64,000 nt of DNA from contig JAMDCA010000020.1 of NCBI GenBank assembly GCA_023489435.1, forward strand, positions 1 through 64,000. The letters run 5' to 3'. A model generated the notes under the pieces. The model was not told the DNA's origin, did not search any database, and was given only the letters and a program-made list of their open reading frames with translations. Shown here piece by piece: positions 39,478 to 48,929 of the stretch (position 1 is the stretch's first letter; each line of letters opens with the position of its first letter). This stretch comes from Thermoplasmatota archaeon (lineage in GTDB: Archaea; Thermoplasmatota; Thermoplasmata; Thermoplasmatales; Thermoplasmataceae). A program made the translations under genes and the position numbers.

Positions 39478-39816
39478 TCAGGGCAGGTCCAGGTCTACAC
39501 TGTAGCCTATCTGCCTGAATTTTTCTCCGGCGCTGATAAGCCCATTCTTAGTATGGGTTTCCACAGCGCTGAATGAAAATGAGACTATCTTCTTGTTGCT
39601 GTTGAGAACCACAAATCCAACAGTCTTGTCTGTTGGAAGGACTTCGTCAGTTCTTGAGAAATTTTCAATGAATTCCGGCAGCCCCTCTTCAATATATGCG
39701 GAGCCTAGAAGATCTACCAGAGAATCCAGCGATGGAATAAGATTGGGAAGTTCAACACAAATTACCGAGGGGTGTATGGACCCCAGGGATAAATTGTACA
39801 TTGCGCAGTTTGTCAA
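39478..39816 (-). CDS. Hypothetical protein
   Basis: Intact 112-aa ORF in a minus-strand gene run, no recognised family. Confidence 0.6.
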   Translation of the reverse strand: MTNCAMYNLSLGSIHPSVICVELPNLIPSLDSLVDLLGSAYIEEGLPEFIENFSRTDEVLPTDKTVGFVVLNSNKKIVSFSFSAVETHTKNGLISAGEKFRQIGYSVDLDLP

Positions 39817-39821
39817 GTTAA

Positions 39822-40436
39822 TCAGGCTTTGACTCTCTTAAGGTACCATCTCTCTGCCCCAGCTTCCTTCTCTCTTTCAAGTGCACCCTTGAAAGTGTTA
39901 GGCGCTGCTGCGATACCATCAGTTCCAGGTTCCCAGTTTGCAGGAGTTGCCAGTTTCTTGTCCCAGTTGAACTGGAAGGCCTTGATGACTCTGATAATCT
40001 CCCTCATGTTTCTTCCAACTTCGGCTGGATAGTAAACCATCCACCTAATGGTCTGGTTTGGGTCTATGAGGAATACGCCCCTTACGGTTGTGCCAACCTT
40101 TTCATCCATCAGGTTATACTCTCTTGCGACTTCCTTCTCAAGGTCCGCAAGCACAGGGAACGGAACTTCCACCCCGTACTTCTCCTTGATATCCTTGAGC
40201 CAGGCAATGTGGCTGTATATGCTGTCCACACTAAGTCCAATAAGCTCAACGCCCAGTTTCTTGAATTGGTCAAAACTCTCAGTAAATGCCATAAACTCTG
40301 TTGTGCACACTGGAGTAAAATCTGCAGGATGCGAAAAGAGGAGTACCCACTTTCCCTTGTAATCCGAAAATGTTATGGGGCCCTGCGTTGAGTTTATAGT
40401 AAAGTCTGGTGCTTTTTGTCCTAGATGTACTGGCAT
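39822..40436 (-). CDS. Peroxiredoxin (Prx6-like)
   Basis: HPADFTPVCTTEFMAF, IGLSVDSIYSHIAWL, GVFLIDPNQTIRWMVYYPAEVGRN. Confidence 0.95.
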   Translation of the reverse strand: MPVHLGQKAPDFTINSTQGPITFSDYKGKWVLLFSHPADFTPVCTTEFMAFTESFDQFKKLGVELIGLSVDSIYSHIAWLKDIKEKYGVEVPFPVLADLEKEVAREYNLMDEKVGTTVRGVFLIDPNQTIRWMVYYPAEVGRNMREIIRVIKAFQFNWDKKLATPANWEPGTDGIAAAPNTFKGALEREKEAGAERWYLKRVKA

Positions 40437-40504
40437 TATTTTTTCACCTTATACCTCGATCTGGAATTCCTATATTAACAGTGAAGATAGGTGCAAATTT
40501 AGCT

Positions 40505-41470
40505 TTATTTTCTAGATTTTTCACAAAGGTACTCTGCGAAATAAGTAATGACCATGTCTGCACCAGCCCTGAAAATTGAAGTAATGCTCTCTTCAATTGC
40601 AGATGGCGCAAGATAGCCATTATCGACGGCCATCTTCAACATGGTGTATTCGCCGCTCACACTGTATGCTGCGATTGGGGCGTCAAAAGATTCTCTCGCC
40701 TTGTTGATGATGTCAAGATATGGCAGGGCAGGCTTTACCATTATTATGTCTGCGCCCTCATTGAGGTCATGTGCAATTTCCAGCATGGCTTCCCTGGAAT
40801 TTCTAGGGTCCATCTGATAAGCCCTTCTGTCGCCAAAGGATGGTGTTGAATCTGCTGCGTTTCTGAATGGCCCGTACATTGCAGATGCATACTTTGCACT
40901 GTATGCCATAATGGGGACATTCTGGTATCCTGAACCATCAAGTGTTTCCCTGATGAAACCAACCTGGCCATCCATCATGCCACTGGGAGCAACCATGTGA
41001 ACACCTGCTTTTGCATATGAAAGGGCAATCTTTCCGTAGCTTTCCAATGTGGAATCATTGTCAACCTCCTCACCGTGGAGGACTCCGCAGTGCCCATGTG
41101 AGGTATATTCGCACATGCACAGGTCAGCTATCACGATCTGGCTGGTTTCCTTCCTTGCAATTCTGATAGATTCCTGGACAACACCATTTTCCTGGTGCGC
41201 TGAAGTTCCTTTATCATCCTTTCTTCCCGGAATCCCAAACAGCAGGATGCTGCTGACTCCAGCCTCATCCAGCTCTCCCAGATGCCCGGCTAAAGAATCC
41301 GGGGTTTGCCTGGCAATTCCAGGCATTGAGGGAATTGGAACCGGTTTCCTTGCAGTCTCGTCCACAAATACCGGCATTATGAGTTTCTTCGTATCAAGAG
41401 AGGTTTCGGAAACTAAGTCCCTTATTTTTTCTGAACTGCGCAAACGCCTCGGGCGCGAGACTGGAAACAT
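40505..41470 (-). CDS. hemB: Delta-aminolevulinic acid dehydratase (porphobilinogen synthase)
   Basis: MPVFVDE, SILLFGIP, DLCMCEYTSHGHCG, MAYSAKYASAMYGPFR, AYQMDPRN, IMVKPALPYLDI. Confidence 0.96.
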   Translation of the reverse strand: MFPVSRPRRLRSSEKIRDLVSETSLDTKKLIMPVFVDETARKPVPIPSMPGIARQTPDSLAGHLGELDEAGVSSILLFGIPGRKDDKGTSAHQENGVVQESIRIARKETSQIVIADLCMCEYTSHGHCGVLHGEEVDNDSTLESYGKIALSYAKAGVHMVAPSGMMDGQVGFIRETLDGSGYQNVPIMAYSAKYASAMYGPFRNAADSTPSFGDRRAYQMDPRNSREAMLEIAHDLNEGADIIMVKPALPYLDIINKARESFDAPIAAYSVSGEYTMLKMAVDNGYLAPSAIEESITSIFRAGADMVITYFAEYLCEKSRK

Positions 41471-41524
41471 AAAGCATAAATTACCTTCCGCAATTAAACT
41501 TATTGAGCTTAAGGTTTTGATAGC

Positions 41525-41893
41525 ATGGTTAAGATAACATCCCAGGGGACAATGGTGCTCCCCTTTCAGAGGATTCAGGAATTATTGAAAACGGTCGATA
41601 CGGGCAGCAATAAGTTCCACACTGCCAGAAACATCGTAACAGACAATATGGCCAACAAGAACCAGGAGATTGCCATTGGTTCCATTGATTTTGAGGTTTC
41701 GGGGAACAGGGTCACTGTTACTTGCGACACAACCGGAAAGAGTGTTAAGGAAGCTTTCAAACGCTCATTTGACGTGGTTTACGAAGTTATGTCAGAACTA
41801 CTTGAGCTCACATTGAGGGAAAAGGACATTGAAAACGAGGACACTCTGATGGCAATAAGGGACATAACTATTGTAAGTGTATCAGAGGAATAA
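41525..41893 (+). CDS. Hypothetical protein
   Basis: Intact 122-aa ORF divergent from hemB and convergent with the ATPase gene; no family recognised. Confidence 0.65.
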   Translation: MVKITSQGTMVLPFQRIQELLKTVDTGSNKFHTARNIVTDNMANKNQEIAIGSIDFEVSGNRVTVTCDTTGKSVKEAFKRSFDVVYEVMSELLELTLREKDIENEDTLMAIRDITIVSVSEE

Positions 41894-41896
41894 TCA

Positions 41897-43339
41897 TTAC
41901 ACTATTTCGTGCATGACAAGTGATGGCCAGCCGTCATTGTTGAATTCAGGCATTGCGACATAGAAGACTTTCGGTGCAGAATTGACTACCGCATAACCGC
42001 TGACTTCCTTGAAATGCATTGTGAAGTTGGAATAATGGCTGATCTTCTCGTAGTACTCATCATCAGTGATTATGACAATTGCACCGGTTGGCCTGATGCT
42101 GTTGATGAGATTCACAAGATCTCCAAAGAAATCCCGTCCGTAAGTGAACATCAGGAAATCCGTGGAGAAGAAGTACAGATCCGGCCTTGATGAGGCTGAC
42201 ATAAAGAAGTCAATTACATCATTTGGAAAGTCTTCAACAATACCTTTTCCTTCAAGGTTAATAACAAATGAGTTTGCCCTCTTTGACTTCTCAGCAGTAA
42301 TGTAATGCTTCATGGTCTCAGAATCCATGGAGTTGACCAGGATTCTTGAGGTTTCATAACTGCTGGAAGTTGCGTCTATGACTCCTCTCCCGTCCAGGAT
42401 TGCATCCTTTATGAGATTATTTTTCACGAGGTTGACAAAATCATTCACAACGGTTGAGTTCCCTTTTCTGTGCAGCATGATTACGGAACCAAGAGGAACA
42501 GTATCAGATCCGGTCTTGGTCAGTTTCTGCAGGTCGTCAGAATCGAGAGGGACTTCAAACTGTTCGTGCTTGCCCTTCTTGTCTACCTTTACCTTCTTTT
42601 CTGGATAGATAATCTGCCGCTGGTCAAGCGAAAAGAACCTGCCGCCCTTAAGCGTGTATAAGTATACTGGCGTTGAGCCGAGAGAGACACCCCTAAGCTT
42701 CTCAACGATGGTTCTCCGGACAAGGAAGTCCTCCTCAATACTATAATCCATAGAAATGACTCCGTCAGAGAAGTATTCCAGTTTCTGGTTCTCCTTTGCT
42801 TCCAGGATGCAAACAAGCCTGGCACCGGATTTCTCAACCAGATCCGCATGGATCATTGAAAACAGGAGCAGGTAATTAATGTCATATTTTTCAGAAAGGG
42901 CTTCTATGGAATCGATGACAATGAGCGGGGCACTTCCATAATTGGAATCCACGAATTCGTAAAGTGCCCTCACCTCAGGCAGAAGGTCTGTGATATTAAG
43001 TATCAGGCCGTTGTCTATGCCACTGGACACTTTTCCCTCTTCAATCATGTGCTCCAGCTTCTGCAGAGACTCGGTGCTGGCGTTGACAATTTCCCCTTTC
43101 AGTGAAGTGGAAAGATTCCTGATGGAAACATCTTTCAGCCAGGGATATGTGAGCTGAAGGGATTCGTCAGAGAAACGGGCTGAGAGGTAGCAGACTGGAA
43201 CTTTGTCCATTACAGATTCCATGTATTCAAGTGCAAAAGTAGTTTTTCCGGCACCAGGCTTACCTTTGATAATAAGGGACCGCCCATACTTCTGATCAAA
43301 AAATTGATCAAGGAGACCTACTAATCCCTCTCTATTCAT
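41897..43339 (-). CDS. RecA/KaiC-superfamily ATPase (GvpD-like architecture)
   Basis: Walker A GKPGAGKTTFALEY; Walker B PLIVIDSIEAL; ~480 aa with long C-terminal domain. Confidence 0.75.
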   Translation of the reverse strand: MNREGLVGLLDQFFDQKYGRSLIIKGKPGAGKTTFALEYMESVMDKVPVCYLSARFSDESLQLTYPWLKDVSIRNLSTSLKGEIVNASTESLQKLEHMIEEGKVSSGIDNGLILNITDLLPEVRALYEFVDSNYGSAPLIVIDSIEALSEKYDINYLLLFSMIHADLVEKSGARLVCILEAKENQKLEYFSDGVISMDYSIEEDFLVRRTIVEKLRGVSLGSTPVYLYTLKGGRFFSLDQRQIIYPEKKVKVDKKGKHEQFEVPLDSDDLQKLTKTGSDTVPLGSVIMLHRKGNSTVVNDFVNLVKNNLIKDAILDGRGVIDATSSSYETSRILVNSMDSETMKHYITAEKSKRANSFVINLEGKGIVEDFPNDVIDFFMSASSRPDLYFFSTDFLMFTYGRDFFGDLVNLINSIRPTGAIVIITDDEYYEKISHYSNFTMHFKEVSGYAVVNSAPKVFYVAMPEFNNDGWPSLVMHEIV

Positions 43340-43343
43340 TTTT

Positions 43344-44231
43344 TCAAGCCTCTAAGTCTGTCACCGCATCTCTGTTCCAGTCCAGACAGTACCTTGTAAT
43401 CTGCCCGAACTGAATATGGTCCATAGAACCTTCGCCAAACACTAGCACCAGATAAGCATTCCTTTCCAGGGCTATGCTCTTTATCTGTTCGAAAGCTCTC
43501 GCCACGTCATAGAATGAGTGATATACAATCAGCAGATCGAATACATCTATAAATATAATGTGTGCTTTGTTTTCGCTTATCCTTTTAATGATGGAGTCAA
43601 CAATGAATGTAAGGTTCACGGGCCTGTTTCTCTGCGCACCCATAGAATCCGTGACCCAGATGAAATTTTCGTCATTGAGGATTTCAGGCATTTCCAGTTT
43701 AAGGTTGAAACGTGAAACAACAAGGATTGAATCCTTGCTTATTCTGTTGGAAATGAGCATTGACATAAAAACGGGAGTTGATTCTGGCATGGTAAAATAG
43801 GTGTTTCCGGGATAAAGGCCATTTTTGGCAAGGTAAATTGTGGTGTTATTTATTGTTTTAAGCTTGCTAATAATATGACCGGAGAGAGCCTGCCTCAAGC
43901 GCTTGCGGATCTCTTCAATATTCTTTGGGTCAATAATAACAGTCTCGGAAGTATACCGGATCTTCTCATCCATCACCGGTTCCTTCTGAGACATAATTAT
44001 GAGCAGGTAACCCCTGTGTTCCTCGAGAAACAGTTCCGCATCCTCTTTCTTCATGGAACCGTCTGTGTAATAGATAAGAGAACTGGGTTTTGTCTTCTCA
44101 ATAAGATCCCTGGTAACCTTATTCATGATTTTATATTCAATACCTGTGGGAGCCATGATATCCTTGAACAGCTTTTCTTGTTTTCCGCTCCCATCGTAAA
44201 CTAATATCATGCCTCTTAAACTAAAGTTCAT
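43344..44231 (-). CDS. DUF835-like domain protein with N-terminal receiver-like domain
   Basis: NTYFTMPESTPVFMSMLISNRISKDSILVVSRFNLKLEMPEILNDENFIWVTDS ... IIFIDVFDLLIVYHSFYDVARAFEQIKSIALERNAYLVLVF; 4-nt spacing to the ATPase gene. Confidence 0.6.
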   Translation of the reverse strand: MNFSLRGMILVYDGSGKQEKLFKDIMAPTGIEYKIMNKVTRDLIEKTKPSSLIYYTDGSMKKEDAELFLEEHRGYLLIIMSQKEPVMDEKIRYTSETVIIDPKNIEEIRKRLRQALSGHIISKLKTINNTTIYLAKNGLYPGNTYFTMPESTPVFMSMLISNRISKDSILVVSRFNLKLEMPEILNDENFIWVTDSMGAQRNRPVNLTFIVDSIIKRISENKAHIIFIDVFDLLIVYHSFYDVARAFEQIKSIALERNAYLVLVFGEGSMDHIQFGQITRYCLDWNRDAVTDLEA

Positions 44232-44459
44232 GTTTATTTAATTTTTACTATTGTGGGCGAGGGTAAGTTCGTTTAAAAATTAGCCAGAATGTCGATTTTC
44301 AGTCAATTTTTGAATTGGTTCAAAGAATTTGGTCAGGGATGGTACACCATTTACCACATAACCATGCATTTTTACACTTTAGACATGTGAAATACCAAAT
44401 AAAAAGGAATATATGCTGCATTCTATATTATAAACAGATCTGCAGGGAGGACAAACTAA

Positions 44460-45053
44460 ATGGACTGGGATATAGCATATGAAAACGGAGACTACAGAAA
44501 ACACTGGAATTCTTCACATCCTTCACCAGAACTGGTCTGTCATATTTCTTCTATGCAAAGCCCTTAGACCAAGGAATTTCTGGACATTGGCTGTGGAACT
44601 CGAGAAGATACTATTTTTGTATCTAATTTTTTCATGCATTCTGTGGGAATCGACATCAGCTTGAAGGCTTTAGCACATGCAGCCGCAAAAACCGGCTCTA
44701 CGGGATCAAAGGCAAAATTCATTCAAGGGGACATAGGGGCCCTTCCTTTTGAGAGTTCAAGATTCAGCATGGTTTCGGATAGGTGATGCATGCATAATCT
44801 TTCCTTTGAGATGTGGGCATCATGTGAAAAAGAAGTTTACAGGGTGCTGAAACTCGGTGGCGTTTTCTTCTTGAGGGGTGCAAGAAAAATTCCATCCTAT
44901 GTTACGAATTTAACTTTCATTGAGCAGGAGAATGTTGAAAAATATTTCACCTCAAATCGCTGGAAAATCGCCGGGCCATTTAACTTCACAATGTTCTCTG
45001 ATGCAGAGGATGGTTTCCCTCTTTCCAATCTATTCGTTTTGAATAAATTGTAA
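44460..45053 (+). pseudogene. SAM-dependent methyltransferase reading frame interrupted by in-frame TAG (44565-44567) and TGA (44784-44786)
   Basis: Single frame MDWDIAYENGDYRKHWNSSHPSPELVCHISSMQSP*TKEFLDIGCGTREDT...FSMVSDR*CMHNLSFEMW...NKL*, no frameshift; GGGAGG upstream of ATG. Confidence 0.78.
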
Positions 45054-45116
45054 TTGTTATCAGCTTGCCCAAATATCGCCCAACAAATTTAAGATTGTTT
45101 CAACAATCCTTGATTC

Positions 45117-46091
45117 ATGGTACGAAAGAAGATTTCACTTATAGGCGCAGGAAACGTAGGCGCTTCCCTTGCCCAGTTTCTTGCACTGAAGGAACTTGGT
45201 GACGTATATTTATTCGATGTTGTGGACGGAGTGCCTGAAGGAAAGGCATTGGACATTCTCGAAGGAAACCCGCACTGGGGTGCCGATGTCAAAGTCAAAG
45301 GCTTCACTACCGCAGATCCATCAGCTTACAAGAACCTTGAAAATTCAGATGTCATTGTTATCACTGCCGGGCTTGCCAGAAAGCCTGGAATGTCCAGAGA
45401 TGATCTCCTGAACAAGAATGTTGAAATCATGGCTTCCATCGCCAAAAATGTAAAAAAATACTCTCCCGGTTCTAGGGTTGTAATAGTATCAAACCCTGCT
45501 GATGTAATGGCATACGCTTTCCACAAAGCGTCTGGGATTAAGGCAGAAAACATAATGGGGCTTGGAGGTTCACTGGACAGTGCAAGGTTCAGAGCATTCC
45601 TTGCTGAGGAACTTTCAGTGTCAGTGGAGGACGTGAACGCATTTGTCATTGGAGGACACGGCGACGACATGGTTCCCTTCATCAGGTATTCCAATGTCGC
45701 GGGAATCCCAATTACATCTCTCCTCTCAAAAGAAAAGATTGAAGAGATTGTAAAAAGGACCAGGTTTGGTGGCGGAGAAATCGTCAATTACCTCAAAACC
45801 GGTAGTGCATATTATGCACCTGGTGTCTCCATCACAGCAATGGTTGAATCCATCATAAAAGACAAAAAGAGAGTTATTCCTTGTGCAGCCTATCTTTCTG
45901 GAAGCCATGCAAAGCACTATGGTGCTGAGGGCATATTTATAGGCCTTCCCATTAAGATTGGGGAAAGTGGTGTAGAGCAGATTTATGACATGGACTTCAA
46001 CCCTGATGAGAAAGCACTTTGGGTAAAAACTGTTGAATCGGTCAAATCCAGCTGCCAGAAAGTTGATGATTTCCTGAAAACATCAAACTAA
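45117..46091 (+). CDS. mdh: Malate dehydrogenase (LDH/MDH family)
   Basis: ISLIGAGNVGASLAQFLALKELGDVYLFDVVDG, ITAGLARKPGMSRDDLL, VSNPADVMAY, IGGHGDDMVP. Confidence 0.93.
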   Translation: MVRKKISLIGAGNVGASLAQFLALKELGDVYLFDVVDGVPEGKALDILEGNPHWGADVKVKGFTTADPSAYKNLENSDVIVITAGLARKPGMSRDDLLNKNVEIMASIAKNVKKYSPGSRVVIVSNPADVMAYAFHKASGIKAENIMGLGGSLDSARFRAFLAEELSVSVEDVNAFVIGGHGDDMVPFIRYSNVAGIPITSLLSKEKIEEIVKRTRFGGGEIVNYLKTGSAYYAPGVSITAMVESIIKDKKRVIPCAAYLSGSHAKHYGAEGIFIGLPIKIGESGVEQIYDMDFNPDEKALWVKTVESVKSSCQKVDDFLKTSN

Positions 46092-46801
46092 TCTCTTTTT
46101 TTCAGGTAATCCTGGTAAAAGCCAGGATATTTTTTATATTTAACAGGGTCTTTCAGACCCGCTTCCTTGAAACCCTGCAACCTCAGTATGCAAGAATCAC
46201 ACTGGCCGCATGCTTCTTCACCCCCTTCATAGCAGGAAGTGGTGAATTCGTACGGCACACCAAGATCTGTTCCAAGTTTGATTATTTCTGACTTTTTCAG
46301 GAATTGAAGGGGGACATGTATCCTGAACCCTTCTTCCAGGCCTGATTTTGTTCCAAGATTTAGGGCACGTTCAAAGGCGTTATAAAAGCCCGGCCTGCAA
46401 TCTGGATATCCGGAATAGTCAATTGCATTGGCACCGATAAAAACATGCCTTGCTCCAATGCTCTCTGCATAAGAGGCAGCAATAGAAAGGAAGATTATAT
46501 TCCTGGAAGGAACGTATGTATTTGGAATTTCATTGCTGATTTCATTCAGTTCTCTTCTCTGTACCTCCCCATGACCCGTAAGTGCGCTCTTCGCAATATG
46601 TCTGAGGTCTATTTCGGAAATTACCCTTTCCACGCCAAAGTGTTCAGCTATCTTTCTCGATGAATCAAGTTCCCTCTCGTGCCTCTGTCCATAACTGAAA
46701 CTGATTGCATGGCATTCAAAGCCCTTTGATAGGGCAATTGCAAGCACAGTTGCAGAATCAAGGCCACCGGAAAGCAGGCAGACAGCTCTTTCATTCTGCA
46801 T
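46088..46801 (-). CDS. queC: 7-cyano-7-deazaguanine synthase
   Basis: AVCLLSGGLDSATVLAIA, SFSYGQRHERE, CYEGGEEACGQCDSCILR. Start placed at MQNERAV; ORF track begins at 46849. Confidence 0.93.
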   Translation of the reverse strand: MQNERAVCLLSGGLDSATVLAIALSKGFECHAISFSYGQRHERELDSSRKIAEHFGVERVISEIDLRHIAKSALTGHGEVQRRELNEISNEIPNTYVPSRNIIFLSIAASYAESIGARHVFIGANAIDYSGYPDCRPGFYNAFERALNLGTKSGLEEGFRIHVPLQFLKKSEIIKLGTDLGVPYEFTTSCYEGGEEACGQCDSCILRLQGFKEAGLKDPVKYKKYPGFYQDYLKKRD

Positions 46802-47270
46802 TGAATGGCAGCTCCTGGCAGGTACATTGTCCAGGGCCCTCATAAACACAAATATTGATTCTTTTAAGATTCTTGTACTGCTTGAGTTTGGTTCTCATCT
46901 GCTCTGCAATGTAATCTGCAATCATCTCGCTTGAAGTGATTTTCCTTTCCAGCATGTACACGTCGCTGATTGGAAACCTGAACTGCTTGTCACCATATGT
47001 TACAAAGCATTCCTTGGTGTTGCACGTTATCATTGACATGCTTGAGCTTTCGGGAAGAAGTACTTTGTGATCAAAGGTGTCAACTAATCTTCTGAGGGCA
47101 CTTTTCACTATGCCATAGTCTATTAGAATGCCATCTCTTGGTTCGCCTTCGAGTTCCAGATCCACGGTATAGTCATGTCCGTGAAGCCTGGAGCATTTTT
47201 CTATGGAGGGAATGAAATGAGCTGCGGAAAAATTAATTCTGTTGTGTGCACCTTCAACCCTTAGTATCAT
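46791..47270 (-). CDS. queD: 6-carboxy-tetrahydropterin synthase / PTPS family
   Basis: FSAAHFIPSIEKCSRLHGHDYTVDLELEG, DTFDHKVLLP, VYEGPGQCTCQ. Confidence 0.92.
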   Translation of the reverse strand: MILRVEGAHNRINFSAAHFIPSIEKCSRLHGHDYTVDLELEGEPRDGILIDYGIVKSALRRLVDTFDHKVLLPESSSMSMITCNTKECFVTYGDKQFRFPISDVYMLERKITSSEMIADYIAEQMRTKLKQYKNLKRINICVYEGPGQCTCQELPFNAE

Positions 47271-47423
47271 GGTACTCTTGAATTGATTCGAATATTAAAT
47301 ATCTTCATAGACTGACTCGAATAAAATGGATGATATCGTATTTAGCAAAGAAAAGAATTAGGTTGTGGAAATGCTGAAAATGACTCAAAATAAATACTAC
47401 CTAAGAATTATGGACTAACATCT

Positions 47424-47498
47424 GGGCGGGTGGCCTAGTCAGGATATGGCAGCAGCCTCCTAAGCTGCAGGTCGGGGGTCCGAATCCCTCCCCGCCCG
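47424..47498 (+). tRNA. tRNA-Arg (anticodon CCT)
   Basis: GGGCGGGTGGCCTAGTCAGGATATGGCAGCAGCCTCCTAAGCTGCAGGTCGGGGGTCCGAATCCCTCCCCGCCCG; cloverleaf pairs, T-run follows. Confidence 0.94.
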
Positions 47499-47530
47499 TT
47501 TTTTCTGCATGAAATTTTGGAATTCTATTA

Positions 47531-48080
47531 TTGCTGCTTATATGTGCAATCAGTGTTGTGGGTCCAAAGAAATACCGCCGAAAGGATTTTGTCATCAGGC
47601 TATCCGAAGCAGGTGACTTTAAGGAATCTAGCGAAACCTTTGCCGAAGTGGCAAGGGAGAAATTTATCTTAACGCTGAGGAACCGTCGCCAGACATACTG
47701 GAAGTCTGGAACGAACGCTGGAAAAAATGGCGCAAACACGATGTTTTGCGTTGCCCAATGCGAGAGCAGGTTTGCAGGTAGCTTTCATACCGATATCATA
47801 TTCCAGATCGCCAAAAACAGCGCATATCATTAATCTGGGAATGTGGCTGGTCAAGGATCGTGGGGGACAGGGAATGAATAGTGCACTGATTGATTATGCA
47901 ATAGGATGAGTCAGGCAGGTCCCCGAAATCAGGGAAATCATCCTAGGGGTATTGAATGTCACTCCAAGGGTGATTGCTCTTTCCAGAAGGTTCGGTTTTC
48001 ATATAGAAGGCTGCTACAGGAATATCGTAATGGTTCAGAAAAAACCTGTCGATGAGGTGCTTATGGCCTGTGATTTATAA
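47531..48080 (+). pseudogene. Degraded GNAT acetyltransferase gene
   Basis: Coding blocks in three frames: RKDFVIRLSEAGDFKESSETFAEVARE / EIYLNAEEPSPDILEVWNERWKKW / INLGMWLVKDRGGQGMNSALIDYAIG*VRQVPEIREIILGVLNVTPRVIALSRRFGFHIEGCYRN. Confidence 0.7.
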
Positions 48081-48099
48081 ATAAATATTTTAAAATGGT

Positions 48100-48846
48100 T
48101 TACTGTTCCATTCTGGGTGCCAGAAGGAATGAACCTTTTATTGCATTGGGTGCAGCCTTGCCCTGTCCGAAATTGAACTCAATGGTCAGGGGATAATCGT
48201 CCTTGAAGCTCAACTTAAGTTCCTCGGTTGAAGCAAGAGACTTCACAAGCTTAAGCAGATACTCAAGGGGATATGAACTCTTGATGGGGGTCGAGCACTG
48301 GATTTCCTTAATCATGTCCTTTGTGAGAACCATTTCTGATTCTTCAGAATCGGATGAGGATCTCGCCCTGAAATCCTCAGATGTGAGGCTGAACTTGATT
48401 GAGTCTGAAACATCCTCAGCAGCCTTCAACCCCCTCTCAAGCTCTGTCTTGCCCAGGACAACAAAGAACTCCGAGTTTATCTGCGGTATTCTTGGAGTTG
48501 TGACTGTGCTGTTGTCCAGCAGTGAAATGCTCTTCACAATGTTGTTGATTTCAAATTTTAGCTTTTCCTTCTCCTTTGCGAGGGAAACCATATCATTGCT
48601 GTTCGCAAGTCTGATCACGGATTTTAGCCGTTCCACATCAAGTGCAATTTCTTCTTCCCCTTCCGTTTGAAATTCTGAAAATACATCCTTGGGCACATTG
48701 ATGCTAATCATTGCAACGTGTGCCGGGTCCACTGCAATAACTGATATTCCGCCGGCATCAATCTTGAATTTAGCTTCTGTAACAACAGTGTTCAGAAGAT
48801 CTGCAATTTCTTTGAGATTTTTAACTGATATTGTAAGTCGCAGCAT
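48100..48846 (-). CDS. pcn: DNA polymerase sliding clamp PCNA
   Basis: FKIDAGGISVIAVDPAHVAMISINVP, LDVERLKSVIRLANSNDMVSL, C-terminal LAPRMEQ. Confidence 0.93.
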   Translation of the reverse strand: MLRLTISVKNLKEIADLLNTVVTEAKFKIDAGGISVIAVDPAHVAMISINVPKDVFSEFQTEGEEEIALDVERLKSVIRLANSNDMVSLAKEKEKLKFEINNIVKSISLLDNSTVTTPRIPQINSEFFVVLGKTELERGLKAAEDVSDSIKFSLTSEDFRARSSSDSEESEMVLTKDMIKEIQCSTPIKSSYPLEYLLKLVKSLASTEELKLSFKDDYPLTIEFNFGQGKAAPNAIKGSFLLAPRMEQ

Positions 48847-48929
48847 AATTTACACCAATAGATTCAACTAAGCCAGAGATAATTAAATGGAACATAATTA
48901 AGGCTTTTCCTCTCTCCATTTGTAGGCAC

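Noticed and set aside
44784-44786. TGA as a selenocysteine codon in the methyltransferase frame
   Set aside because: The expected residue is Gly, not Cys/Sec; no SECIS-like structure was identified, and a second nonsense codon (TAG) is present upstream. Pseudogene is the default.
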